In this document: in pieces, positions 1-7,235 of the stretch
Position numbering within the stretch: position 1 is the stretch's first letter
Layout: each line of letters begins with the position of its first letter
Assembly: GCF_019186805.1 (NCBI RefSeq)
Contig: NZ_CP066783.1
Span: forward strand, 735,501-799,500
Source of the DNA: Comamonas fluminis
GTDB taxonomy: Bacteria > Pseudomonadota > Gammaproteobacteria > Burkholderiales > Burkholderiaceae_C
Length of the DNA: 64,000 nucleotides
Direction of reading: 5' to 3'
Translations under genes and position numbers: made by a program
The notes under the pieces: model-generated
What the model saw: the letters and a program-made list of their open reading frames with translations, nothing else
What the model was told of the DNA's origin: nothing
Databases searched by the model: none

Positions 1-290
1 GGGTTCACCGCCGTGCCATTGCCCTGCTGCCAGAAGGCGGGGTGGGCAATGTCATAGCTCTGGTGCGAATCCAGCGTCACCGTAATCTGGTCAATGCGGG
101 CGGCGTTGGCGCTGATCCAGTCGGCCAGTCGCAACATGTCTTCGTGTGCGCCTGCAACTGGCAGCACTGGGGCCTGAACGGGCTCAGGGTGCTGGCCGGG
201 GTGGGAGTAAGCGGGCAGCCAGTTGTCCGGCAGATCGCAAAAGTCGTTTTGCGGATCAATGATGAGTAGCTGTGTGCGGTGAGTGCTCAT
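1..290 (-). CDS. Cysteine hydrolase, nicotinamidase/isochorismatase-like (3' end cut by window edge)
   Basis: Only the first 96 codons are inside the window; the rest lies beyond base 1. Reading from the ATG at 290 the protein begins MSTHRTQLLIIDPQNDFCDLP, matching the start of nicotinamidase-type cysteine hydrolases: the Asp of IDPQNDF is the usual catalytic Asp. A later TLDSHQSYDIAHPAFW stretch resembles the D-x-H metal-binding segment of PncA. Family members hydrolyse nicotinamide or related amides in the cytoplasm. It is divergent from an NrtR-like NAD regulator, which favours a role in NAD salvage. The catalytic Cys is off-window, so the substrate is inferred from context; another isochorismatase-family activity remains possible. 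Confidence 0.75.
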   Translation of the reverse strand, partial: MSTHRTQLLIIDPQNDFCDLPDNWLPAYSHPGQHPEPVQAPVLPVAGAHEDMLRLADWISANAARIDQITVTLDSHQSYDIAHPAFWQQGNGTAVN

Positions 291-328
291 GATTTTCATC
301 TTCCGTGCATTGTGCGATGGCTGCAGTC

Positions 329-365
329 TAATTTACTTAAAACAAATTTGCAACTAAGTAAATTA
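329..365. promoter_or_regulatory. Perfect 11-bp inverted repeat between the hydrolase and NrtR-like genes (candidate operator)
   Basis: TAATTTACTTA (329-339) and its exact reverse complement TAAGTAAATTA (355-365) are separated by 15 AT-rich bases. The element lies in the 123-bp divergent intergenic region, where a regulator of both genes would bind. NrtR proteins are known to bind palindromes in front of NAD genes; assignment to this NrtR is inferred from position. Confidence 0.5.
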
Positions 366-413
366 AGACCGATGTGAAATAATCTTTGCAAGAGGAAAAG
401 ACTTGGTAAAAAA

Positions 414-1097
414 ATGAATCAAACTGCTGAAGCCAGACCGCCGGTGCATGTCAGTGTGGACGTGGTGCTGCTCACGCTGATCGCGCAGCAGCTTCACGCC
501 GTCCTGCTGCGCCGCGCTGCAGCGCCGTTTGCGGGTGTCTGGGCTTTGCCGGGTGGCTATATCCATGCCGAGGAAGATGCCGATGCACAGGCCAGCGCCG
601 CGCGCGTGCTGCGCAGCAAGGTCGGTATTGAGGGCGCGTATCTGGAACAACTGGCGACCTTCACCGGCCCGGCACGTGACCCGCGTGGCTGGTCTGTCGC
701 CATTGCCTACTGCGCCTTGCTGCCAGAGCAGAACCTGCCAGCAGTTGCGGAAGACATCAGCGTGGTGCCGGTGTCCCAGCTGCCGCAACTGCCGTTTGAC
801 CACCGGGCCATCGTCGATGCCGCGCTGGCCCGGGTGCGCAGCAAAAGCCTGTATTCATCCCTGCCTGTGCATCTGTGCGGCGAAACATTCACGCTGCCGC
901 AGCTGCAGCAGGTCTATGAAAACATCCTGGGCGAGCCGCTGAACAAGGTCAGCTTTAGACGCAAGATGGATGAGATGGACTGGTTGGAGGCTGTGCCTGG
1001 TGCCTTGCAAAGTGGCGCTGCGCACAGACCGGCGCAGCTCTATCGCGTCAAACCTGCCTTCAAGCAAGAACTGGCGCTGAGCCCCAGAGGGCTATGA
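414..1097 (+). CDS. NrtR-type Nudix-domain transcriptional regulator
   Basis: The 227-aa protein has a Nudix-fold domain at about residues 11-130 (LRRAAAPFAGVWALPGGYIH) and a C-terminal winged-helix region at about 145-215 (LPQLQQVYENILGEPLNKVSFRRKM). This is the NrtR architecture, in which the Nudix domain senses ADP-ribose or related NAD metabolites and the C-terminal domain binds DNA. The Nudix box is degenerate: the region after GGYIHAEED reads ARVLRSKVGI and lacks the REUXEE glutamates, consistent with sensing without hydrolysis. It is divergent from a nicotinamidase-like gene, with a palindrome between them. The start at 414 has no strong ribosome-binding site; the later in-frame methionines would cut into the Nudix fold. 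Confidence 0.82.
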   Translation: MNQTAEARPPVHVSVDVVLLTLIAQQLHAVLLRRAAAPFAGVWALPGGYIHAEEDADAQASAARVLRSKVGIEGAYLEQLATFTGPARDPRGWSVAIAYCALLPEQNLPAVAEDISVVPVSQLPQLPFDHRAIVDAALARVRSKSLYSSLPVHLCGETFTLPQLQQVYENILGEPLNKVSFRRKMDEMDWLEAVPGALQSGAAHRPAQLYRVKPAFKQELALSPRGL

Positions 1098-1103
1098 CCC
1101 GCC

Positions 1104-1143
1104 CATCAAAAAATGCCTGCGTACTTGCAGGCATTTTTTGATG
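1104..1143. terminator. Bidirectional terminator between the NrtR-like and DUF1328 genes
   Basis: CATCAAAAAATGCCTGC (1104-1120), loop GTACTT and the exact complement through 1143 form a 17-bp stem with A- and T-runs on either side. It sits between two convergent genes. Confidence 0.9.
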
Positions 1144-1156
1144 GAGTGCAAACCGG

Positions 1157-1330
1157 CTAGCTGACGGCGCCAATGCCCAGCAGGGCCAGCACGACAAAGA
1201 TCACGGCAATGGCAATAAAGATAAAGAACAATATCTTGGCAATGCCAGCCGCACCGGCTGCCACGCCTGTAAAGCCGAAGACACCAGCAACCAGCGAGAT
1301 GACGGCAAAGATGATGGCCCACTTGAGCAT
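1157..1330 (-). CDS. DUF1328 small membrane protein (YtjA-like), 57 aa
   Basis: The reading frame from ATG at 1330 to TAG at 1157 encodes 57 residues, starting [20 protein letters not shown] and ending LLGIGAVS. Two hydrophobic helices (about residues 4-28 and 33-54) flank a small-residue turn (TGVAAGAAG). Length, sequence and topology match the DUF1328/YtjA family of short inner-membrane proteins of unknown function. AAGGAG lies about 5 bases before the ATG. The gene is below the usual 60-codon cut-off and easily missed. It is convergent with the NrtR-like gene and shares its terminator. Confidence 0.88.
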   Translation of the reverse strand: MLKWAIIFAVISLVAGVFGFTGVAAGAAGIAKILFFIFIAIAVIFVVLALLGIGAVS

Positions 1331-1428
1331 AAAGACTCCTTGTTTGCGTTGATAAGCAAGGCTAGGCGGTGTCGGACGATGGGGCAGTGCGTCTTTTTGG
1401 CGTCTTTTCGTAGGTTCAGACCGAAAAT

Positions 1429-1458
1429 AAAAAAAGCCACTCGAAAGTGGCTTTTTGA
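1429..1458 (-). terminator. Intrinsic terminator downstream of metK
   Basis: AAAAAGCCAC (1431-1440), loop TCGAAA and GTGGCTTTTT (1447-1456) form a 10-bp stem. On the minus strand it comes shortly after the residual metK-like stop codon at 1474-1476, so it was probably the original metK terminator. Confidence 0.75.
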
Positions 1459-1473
1459 GGTGAGGCTTTTGAA

Positions 1474-1606
1474 TTACTTCAGACCGGCTGCTGCACGCAG
1501 TTCCGCAGCCTTATCGGTTCGTTGGCTGCGGCACGGGCCTTGTGGCCCTTCACTTCGCTGCGCGAAATGAGCCTGCGCCGAAAGCCGGACAAGCTCACTT
1601 CGTTCG
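1474..1606 (-). repeat. Residual second copy of the metK 3' end plus an approximately 90-bp insert
   Basis: On the minus strand, bases 1513 to 1474 translate in one frame as [13 protein letters not shown] followed by TAA. This is the same peptide that ends metK ([14 protein letters not shown]), but many third-codon positions differ. Between the two copies lies about 90 bp of GC-rich sequence with short palindromes (for example GGGCC-TTGT-GGCCC near 1535) and repeated CACTTCG words. The arrangement suggests that a small element or foreign metK tail entered just before the original stop, leaving the old tail stranded next to the old terminator. Confidence 0.6.
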
Positions 1607-2797
1607 TTAGCCTTTCAGGCCTGCAGCTGCGCGAAGCTCCGCTGCCTTGTCCGTCTTTTCCCACGTAAATTCAGGCTCTTCGCGGCCAAAGTGGCCATAG
1701 GCAGCGGTCTTGCTGTAGATGGGGCGCAGCAGGTCCAGCATCTGGATGATGCCCTTGGGGCGCAGGTCAAAGTGCGCAGCCACCAGCTTGGCGATTTCCG
1801 CATCGGGAATCACGCCGGTACCTTCGGTGTACACAGTGATGTTCATGGGGCGGGCCACGCCAATGGCGTAGCTGACCTGAATCTGGCACTGGCGGGCCAG
1901 ACCAGCAGCCACAATGTTCTTGGCCACATAGCGGGCTGCGTAGGCTGCCGAGCGGTCCACCTTGGTTGGGTCTTTACCCGAGAAAGCACCGCCGCCGTGA
2001 GGGCAGGCACCGCCGTAGGTGTCCACAATGATCTTGCGACCGGTCAGGCCGCAGTCGCCCTGAGGGCCACCCACGACGAAACGGCCGGTGGGGTTGATCA
2101 GGTACTTGGTGTCCTGCAGCCACTCGGATGGCAGCACGGGCTTGATGATTTCTTCAATGATGGCTTCGGTGAACGAGGCCTTCATCTTGGTAGCCGTTTC
2201 CGACTGGTCGGGGCTGTGCTGGGTGGACAGCACCACGGTGTCGATGCTGTGAGGCTTGCCATCCACATAGCGCATGGTCACTTGCGACTTGGCATCGGGG
2301 CGCAGGAAGGGCAGGCGGCCGTCCTTGCGCAGCTGGGCCTGGCGCTCGACCAAACGATGCGCGTAGTAGATGGGCGCGGGCATCAGCTCGGGCGTTTCGT
2401 CGCAGGCGTAGCCAAACATCAGGCCCTGGTCGCCAGCGCCGGTGTTCAGCTCGTCATCGCTGGCCTTGTCCACGCCCTGGGCGATGTCCTGGCTTTGCTT
2501 GTCGTAAGCCACCAGCACGGCGCAACCCTTGTAGTCGATGCCGTAGTCGGTGTTGTCGTAGCCGATGCGCTTGATGGTGTCGCGGGCGACCTGGATGTAG
2601 TCGACATTGGCGCCGGTGGTGATTTCACCCGCCAATACCACCAGACCGGTGTTGGTCAGTGTCTCGGCTGCCACGCGGCTGTGCGGGTCTTGGGTGAAAA
2701 TAGCGTCCAGAATCGCGTCGGAGATCTGGTCCGCCACCTTGTCCGGATGGCCTTCAGAGACCGATTCCGAAGTGAACAGAAAATCGCTGTTTGCCAT
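1607..2797 (-). CDS. metK: S-adenosylmethionine synthase
   Basis: MetK makes S-adenosylmethionine from methionine and ATP in the cytoplasm. The 396-aa protein has the family signatures: [18 protein letters not shown] near the N-terminus (ATP and Mg site), [15 protein letters not shown] near residue 120, and [19 protein letters not shown] near residue 265. Length is normal (E. coli enzyme 384 aa). The start at 2797 is followed by [20 protein letters not shown], as expected, with AAGGAG 11 bases upstream, a somewhat long spacing. The last residues GLKG and the TAA come from the joint with the downstream insert; the ancestral end was probably GLK. Confidence 0.97.
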   Translation of the reverse strand: MANSDFLFTSESVSEGHPDKVADQISDAILDAIFTQDPHSRVAAETLTNTGLVVLAGEITTGANVDYIQVARDTIKRIGYDNTDYGIDYKGCAVLVAYDKQSQDIAQGVDKASDDELNTGAGDQGLMFGYACDETPELMPAPIYYAHRLVERQAQLRKDGRLPFLRPDAKSQVTMRYVDGKPHSIDTVVLSTQHSPDQSETATKMKASFTEAIIEEIIKPVLPSEWLQDTKYLINPTGRFVVGGPQGDCGLTGRKIIVDTYGGACPHGGGAFSGKDPTKVDRSAAYAARYVAKNIVAAGLARQCQIQVSYAIGVARPMNITVYTEGTGVIPDAEIAKLVAAHFDLRPKGIIQMLDLLRPIYSKTAAYGHFGREEPEFTWEKTDKAAELRAAAGLKG

Positions 2798-2808
2798 AAA
2801 TGAAAAAA

Positions 2809-2853
2809 CTCCTTCAGAACTTGGGCAATTGCGTTGCCCGGGCCCTTCAGGAG
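2809..2853 (-). promoter_or_regulatory. Candidate structured leader of metK that can mask its ribosome-binding site
   Basis: In the metK leader the Shine-Dalgarno AAGGAG (complement of 2809-2814) can pair through AGGAG with an upstream CTCCT (complement of 2849-2853). This closes a domain that contains a 6-bp hairpin GGGCAA/TTGCCC (2823-2839). The leader is about 120 nt if transcription starts after the TAGAAT at 2930-2925. I cannot match it to a SAM riboswitch class I know. Confidence 0.4.
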
Positions 2854-2924
2854 CTTGGCGAACGCTTTAGCAGTTTTGTTTTAACGTCGCCCTGCAAGTT
2901 GCTCTTTAACTCAGCGACCCCTCT

Positions 2925-2930
2925 ATTCTA
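2925..2930 (-). promoter_or_regulatory. Likely -10 element of the metK promoter
   Basis: Minus-strand TAGAAT lies one base before the lpxL-type start codon of the plus strand and about 128 bases upstream of the metK ATG. No strong -35 is visible, so this is a tentative call. Confidence 0.3.
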
Positions 2931-3779
2931 ATGCCTTCCCTGTTTCGACTGTTTGCTGCACTGCCTTTGTGGCTATTGCATGGCCTTGGCGCAGCTATGG
3001 GCTGGGTGACCTGGGCGCTATCTCCCACCTATCGGCGCCGATTTGCGGCTAACGCCGCGCAGGCGGGCTATGGCTTCGGGCAACTGAGCGCGGCCGTGGG
3101 ACATGCGGGGCGCATGGTGTTCGAGATGCCGCGCATCTGGCTGGGCCAGTTGCCTGCGTGCGACATCGTGGGGGGCGAATGCGCAGAAGCGGCCTATGCA
3201 AAGGGCAAGGGCATTGTCTATCTCACACCGCACCTGGGTTGTTTTGAGATGTCGGTGCAGGCCGCGGCCCGTCGCTGGTCGGCCAAGCATGGCGATATCA
3301 CCGTGCTGTACCGCCCTGCGCGCCAGGGCTGGCTGGCCGAGATTCTGGAAACCGCCCGCAATCGCCCCGGCGTGCAGGCCGTGCCCACCACGCTGGCAGG
3401 TGTGCGGCAGATGATCAAATCGCTGCGCCAGGGCAAGGCCGTGGGCCTGCTGCCTGACCAGGTGCCGCCCAACGGGCAGGGCATCTGGTCACCATTCTTT
3501 GGTCGTGATGCGTATACGATGACATTGGCAGCACGCTTGGTGCTGCAGACCGGTGCGACGGTGATCGTGGCCCGGTGTGAACGCAAGTCCTGGGGGCGGG
3601 GCTATGCGCTGTATTTAGAGGAATTGCCTGTGCCCGAATCTCAGACGCTGGAAGCCACGGTTCAGCAAATCAACGAGGCCATGGAGGCCACGATTCGCCA
3701 GTGCCCGCAGCAATACCTGTGGGGCTACGGCCGCTACAAGCAGCCGCGTGAAGAAAAATTGCAGGGGGGAAAGGCATGA
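2931..3779 (+). CDS. LpxL/HtrB-family lysophospholipid/lipid A acyltransferase (first of a pair)
   Basis: A 282-aa inner-membrane enzyme of the LpxL/LpxM family, which transfers secondary acyl chains from acyl-ACP to Kdo-lipid A precursors. The N-terminus has a hydrophobic anchor (LFAALPLWLLHGLGAAMGWV), followed by SPTYRRRFAANAA, typical of the family. The catalytic HX4(D/E) motif is present as H101-LGCF-E106, and a substrate-binding VGLLPDQVPP segment follows at about residue 175. It overlaps the next acyltransferase gene by four bases (ATGA), so the two are translationally coupled. The divergent metK promoter abuts its start. LpxL and LpxM roles cannot be separated from sequence alone. Confidence 0.88.
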   Translation: MPSLFRLFAALPLWLLHGLGAAMGWVTWALSPTYRRRFAANAAQAGYGFGQLSAAVGHAGRMVFEMPRIWLGQLPACDIVGGECAEAAYAKGKGIVYLTPHLGCFEMSVQAAARRWSAKHGDITVLYRPARQGWLAEILETARNRPGVQAVPTTLAGVRQMIKSLRQGKAVGLLPDQVPPNGQGIWSPFFGRDAYTMTLAARLVLQTGATVIVARCERKSWGRGYALYLEELPVPESQTLEATVQQINEAMEATIRQCPQQYLWGYGRYKQPREEKLQGGKA

Positions 3780-4657
3780 GTGCCAGCAAGATCGCCATTG
3801 GATTCATGCATGTGCTGGCCAAGCTGCCGCTGCCCATGCTGCGCGGTCTGGGCAAGTTCATCGGTCGCGTGCTGTTTGTGGTGGCCGGTCAGCGCCGTCG
3901 CATCGCTTTGCGCAATCTGGAACTGTGCTTTCCCGATGTGCCCGAAGCCCAGCGCAAAGCCTGGGCGAAAGAGTCTTTTGAAGTCTTTTGCCAGACGTTT
4001 CTCGACAGAAGCTGGCTGTGGTTTGGCTCGGAAGAGCTGGTGCGCAGCCGCGTCAAGCTGGTGGGCGCCACGCATGAGCTGGAAGGCGATATGCCCACCA
4101 TCGTGTTCGCGCCGCACTTCTACAGCATGGATGCGGGCGGGCTGGCGCTGCCGCTGAACACCGAGCGCGAGTTCACCTCGATTTTTGCGACCAATCCCGA
4201 TCCGGATCTGGACGCCTGGTTCATGGCGGGCCGCCAGCGTTTTGGCCATGTGAAGATGCTCAACCGTGCTGATGGTGTCAAGCCCATCATCTCTTGCGTG
4301 CGCAAGGGCGGGCTGCTCTATCTTTTGCCGGATATGGACTATGGCAAGAACGACTCGGTCTTCGTGCCCTTCTTCGCGGTAGAGAGCACGGCCACCATCC
4401 CCTCGCTGTCGCGCTTTGCCCGCCTGGGCAAGGCCAAAGTGGTGGCGCTGTACAACCGCATGACGCCTGAAGGCTATGTGGCCGAGCTGACGCCCGCCTG
4501 GGAAAACTTCCCCACGGATGACCATGTGGCCGACACCGCCCGCATGAACCGCGAGCTGCAAGCGGCCATCATGACCATGGTTCCCCAGTACTACTGGGTG
4601 CACAAGCGCTTCAAGACGCGCCCGGACGGTGAGGCGTCGCTGTACACCAAAAAATAG
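3776..4657 (+). CDS. LpxL/HtrB-family lipid A acyltransferase (second of a pair)
   Basis: A 293-aa paralogue of the preceding gene. It starts MSASKIAIGFMHVLAKLPLPMLRGLG, continues with RRIALRNLELCFPDVPEAQR (family-typical), and carries the catalytic pair H114-FYSM-D119. The AAR/FAR segment with LLPDMDYGKNDSVFVPFF corresponds to the acyl-acceptor side of the active site. Together the two genes probably place the two secondary acyl chains on lipid A. The ATGA overlap makes a two-gene operon. Only a weak AATGGC/GCCATT hairpin (4665-4681) follows. Confidence 0.88.
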   Translation: MSASKIAIGFMHVLAKLPLPMLRGLGKFIGRVLFVVAGQRRRIALRNLELCFPDVPEAQRKAWAKESFEVFCQTFLDRSWLWFGSEELVRSRVKLVGATHELEGDMPTIVFAPHFYSMDAGGLALPLNTEREFTSIFATNPDPDLDAWFMAGRQRFGHVKMLNRADGVKPIISCVRKGGLLYLLPDMDYGKNDSVFVPFFAVESTATIPSLSRFARLGKAKVVALYNRMTPEGYVAELTPAWENFPTDDHVADTARMNRELQAAIMTMVPQYYWVHKRFKTRPDGEASLYTKK

Positions 4658-4708
4658 TCGTAAAAATGGCCGGGAGCCATTGTTAATAAAGTGCTGCCAG
4701 CTTCTTTT

Positions 4709-5620
4709 TCAGGAGTGATGCTGGCTCAGAAAGTCTGTCAGCGCATGTCGCACAGCCTCTGGCCTTTCATGCACCACCCAGTGGCTGCAGCCTTTCAGGT
4801 GCTCGACCTGCAGGCGCGGCACCCATTGCTCCAGCCCATCAAGCAGGGCAGGGTGTAGCGCAAGGTCGCTGTCTCCCCACAGAATGCGCACGGGCACAGG
4901 AATATGCAGCATCTCCTCGGGCAGGCTCAGCCCGCGAATGTCCTGCAGCTCGTCTTCGCTGCCTTCGGGGCGCGGCGGCACCAGGGGGCTGGCAGCATAG
5001 AACATGCAGGCGCCATGCACCCCCAGATTCCAGTGATCGCGATATTGCTGCTGGCGCTCAGGTGTCAGCCAGTCGGGCAGGCTGCCGTCGGGGTGCTGGA
5101 AAAAGCCCAGCATGCGGCTCCAGTCGTTTTCGGCCAGCAGCTCGGGGGCATCGGGGCGACGCAGAAAATGCATGTACTGGCTCGCTGCCTGCTGCTGCGG
5201 ATTTTTCTGAAGTTCGCGCAGAAAAGCGCCGGGATGCGGGGAGTTGAGTATCAATAAGCGCTGAACCTGCGCAGGGTATCGATTGGCCAGCCCCCAGGCC
5301 ACGGCGCCGCCCCAGTCGTGGGCAATCACGCAGGCGGCGTTCCCCGCGCCTTCGATGGTGATCAGTGCGGCCAGATCTTCCACCAGATGTTTGGCGCGGT
5401 AGTCGCTGATGGCTGTGGGCTGGCTGGATTTTCCGTAGCCGCGCAGATTGGGCGCGACGCAGCGGTAGCAGTTGCCAAAGTGCGCCAGCAGGCTATCCCA
5501 GATGAAAGCGCCCTCGGGAAAACCGTGCAGAAACAGCAACAGGGGCTGACCCGGCTGGCCGCTGGTGCGGCATTCCAGTTCAACCCCTGTGGGAAGAGTG
5601 TGCATGCAAGCTGCGACCAT
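4709..5620 (-). CDS. Alpha/beta hydrolase, epoxide hydrolase/dehalogenase-like
   Basis: A 303-aa alpha/beta-fold hydrolase. LFLHGFPEGAFIWD (about 29-42) is the oxyanion-hole region, and H-D102-W-G-G is the nucleophile elbow with Asp as nucleophile, as in epoxide hydrolases, haloalkane and haloacetate dehalogenases. The acid lies in LWGDSDLALHP and the catalytic His in GCSHWVVHERPE. Start chosen at 5620 because AAGGAG lies six bases before it; an upstream in-frame ATG at 5656 lacks a ribosome-binding site and would add 12 atypical residues. Substrate is unknown. It lies just downstream of engB on the same strand, with a repeat element between them. Confidence 0.8.
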   Translation of the reverse strand: MVAACMHTLPTGVELECRTSGQPGQPLLLFLHGFPEGAFIWDSLLAHFGNCYRCVAPNLRGYGKSSQPTAISDYRAKHLVEDLAALITIEGAGNAACVIAHDWGGAVAWGLANRYPAQVQRLLILNSPHPGAFLRELQKNPQQQAASQYMHFLRRPDAPELLAENDWSRMLGFFQHPDGSLPDWLTPERQQQYRDHWNLGVHGACMFYAASPLVPPRPEGSEDELQDIRGLSLPEEMLHIPVPVRILWGDSDLALHPALLDGLEQWVPRLQVEHLKGCSHWVVHERPEAVRHALTDFLSQHHS

Positions 5621-5633
5621 GAAGCTCTCCTTT

Positions 5634-5668
5634 TTGTAGCTTCTGGCGCTTGCCAAATAAGCGCCTAA
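5634..5668. repeat. Dispersed TAGCT/GCGCTT palindromic element, copy 1
   Basis: GGCGCTT (5645-5651) and AAGCGCC (5659-5665) form a perfect 7-bp stem next to TTTTTGTAGCTTC. The layout (AGCT flank, GCGCTT stem, about 7-base AT-rich loop) recurs near 10782, 40687 and 50263. Confidence 0.5.
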
Positions 5669-6405
5669 GGCTGATTTTGCTCAGGTGCTTTGTCAGCGGG
5701 CGTCGCTTGGGCGACGGGTTCTGCCTGTGGCAAACCCTCGGGGTGGCACCAGTGCCACAGCAGCTGGGCCACATCGCCCACGCCCTGCTTTTTGAGGGCA
5801 GAGAACAAACGCACCTCGCCACCACCGGCGTTGAGCTTGGTGATGGAGAGAATCTTGGCCTGCTCGGCGCGGGTCAGCTTGTCGGCCTTGGTCAGCACGA
5901 TCAGGAATTTCAAGCCCGCTTCCACGCGGGGGCGAATCGCGTCCAGCAGGGCTTCGTCCAGCTCGGTCAGGCCCAGGCGCGGGTCGCACAGCAGCACCAC
6001 GGCCGAGAGGCTTTCGCGGCTCATCAGGTAGTTGAGCATCACGCGCTGCCAGCGGGCCTTGTCTTCGCGGGACACAGCAGCGTAGCCGTAGCCTGGCAAG
6101 TCGGCCAGCACGGCATCGGTCACGCCCTGCTTGCCCAGGGCAAACAGGTTGATGTGCTGGGTGCGGCCGGGCTTCTTGGACGCAAAAGCCAGCTGCTTTT
6201 GCTGGGTCAGCGTGTTGATGGCGGTGGACTTGCCCGCGTTGGAGCGGCCCACAAAAGCAATTTCAGGAACTTCGACCTTGGGCAGCTGATTGAGCTGGGC
6301 AGCGGTCGTGAAGAAGCGTGCGGTGTGCATCCAGCCCATCGCAAGCTTGCTGTCGATCAAAGAATGTGTTTTTCCGGGATCTGTATCCGGGGAAGCATGG
6401 GTCAT
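5665..6405 (-). CDS. engB: Ribosome biogenesis GTPase EngB/YsxC
   Basis: EngB is an essential GTPase of the TrmE-Era-EngA-YihA-Septin class, needed for 50S subunit assembly. G1 is GRSNAGKST, the G2 Thr is in KKPGRTQHINLF, G3 is DLPGYGYA, and G4 is TKAD. All are intact. The C-terminal tail is Pro/Ala/Gln-rich. I chose ATG at 6405 (246 aa); in-frame ATGs at 6432 and 6561 would add poorly conserved sequence, and no start has a good ribosome-binding site. It is divergent from the cytochrome c4 gene, an arrangement common in betaproteobacteria. Confidence 0.93.
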   Translation of the reverse strand: MTHASPDTDPGKTHSLIDSKLAMGWMHTARFFTTAAQLNQLPKVEVPEIAFVGRSNAGKSTAINTLTQQKQLAFASKKPGRTQHINLFALGKQGVTDAVLADLPGYGYAAVSREDKARWQRVMLNYLMSRESLSAVVLLCDPRLGLTELDEALLDAIRPRVEAGLKFLIVLTKADKLTRAEQAKILSITKLNAGGGEVRLFSALKKQGVGDVAQLLWHWCHPEGLPQAEPVAQATPADKAPEQNQP

Positions 6406-6482
6406 GACGGTAACTATTTCAGGGGGGCCCATTGTAGAATTTGAAGGATTAGCACTCTCAACAATAGACCCAGCCCCTCGAT

Positions 6483-7106
6483 ATGAAGTTGCTTGCCTCT
6501 TTGCTGACTGCTGCCATTTTCGCAGCACCTGCCTTCCCTGCATTTTCAGCGGGAGAAACACCTGTCAAGGCAGATGCCGCGAAAGGGCAGACCAGTTATG
6601 GGGCGGTTTGCGCCTCTTGCCACGCCGCTGATGGTAATTCCACCATCCCCTTGCAGCCCAAGCTCGCAGGTCAGCATCCAGAATATCTGGTCAAGCAACT
6701 GCGCGAGTTCAAGGACGGCAAGCGTAACGACCCCGTGATGAAGGGCTTTGCCTCTTCGCTGAGCGAGGGCGATATGCAGAACATTGCTGCCTGGTTGCAC
6801 ACCCAGACGCCCAAGACCGGATTCTCCAAAGAGAAGGATCTGGTGGCACTGGGTGAACGCATCTACCGCGGCGGTATTCAGGATCGCCAGATCGCCGCCT
6901 GTGCCAGCTGCCACAGCCCCAATGGTGCGGGCCTGCCAGCGCAGTACCCGCGTCTGTCGGGTCAGCACGCCGATTACACCGTGAAATCTCTGACGGACTT
7001 CCGTGACGGCAAACGCAGCAATAGCATTCCCATGGCTCAGGTTGCTGCCAAGCTTAATGATCGCGAAATCAAGGCCGTGGCAGACTATATAGCTGGCTTG
7101 CGTTAA
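6483..7106 (+). CDS. Dihaem cytochrome c4
   Basis: A 207-aa periplasmic protein with a signal peptide (MKLLASLLTAAIFAAPAFPAFSA) and two haem-binding sites, both CASCH, at residues 43-47 and 140-144. Two homologous halves each continue with an LAGQHPEYL or LSGQHADYT segment and a later Met ligand region (NDPVMKGFASSL, NSIPMAQVAAKL). This is classic cytochrome c4, which passes electrons to terminal oxidases. It is followed by a terminator and then by resB-ccsB, the machinery that would attach its haems. Confidence 0.93.
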   Translation: MKLLASLLTAAIFAAPAFPAFSAGETPVKADAAKGQTSYGAVCASCHAADGNSTIPLQPKLAGQHPEYLVKQLREFKDGKRNDPVMKGFASSLSEGDMQNIAAWLHTQTPKTGFSKEKDLVALGERIYRGGIQDRQIAACASCHSPNGAGLPAQYPRLSGQHADYTVKSLTDFRDGKRSNSIPMAQVAAKLNDREIKAVADYIAGLR

Positions 7107-7170
7107 AGAGCTTTCACTGCGATGCCTGAGTGATCCGGGAACTTTCAGGCTTCAGGCAACCCCCAAGTCA

Positions 7171-7211
7171 GGCGGGCCATCGGCTGCATCAGCAGATGGA
7201 CCCGCCTTTTT
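7171..7211 (+). terminator. Terminator after cytochrome c4
   Basis: GGCGGGCCATC (7171-7181) pairs with GATGG-A-CCCGCC (7195-7206) through 11 pairs with one bulge, followed by five T. Confidence 0.85.
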
Positions 7212-7235
7212 GCGTCCGGATATTTCAAATCGTTC

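Noticed and set aside
1479..1664. 61-codon minus-strand frame across the metK tail duplication
   Set aside because: It is out of frame with both metK tails and runs through the insert; no ribosome-binding site or family resemblance.
2899..2929. Plus-strand promoter TTGCTC-19-TATTCT before the lpxL-type gene
   Set aside because: Its -10 would touch the start codon at 2931, leaving no room for a leader; the minus-strand reading as the metK -10 is more plausible.
4665..4681. Terminator after the second acyltransferase gene
   Set aside because: AATGGC/GCCATT is only a 6-bp stem without a U-run; too weak to list as a terminator.
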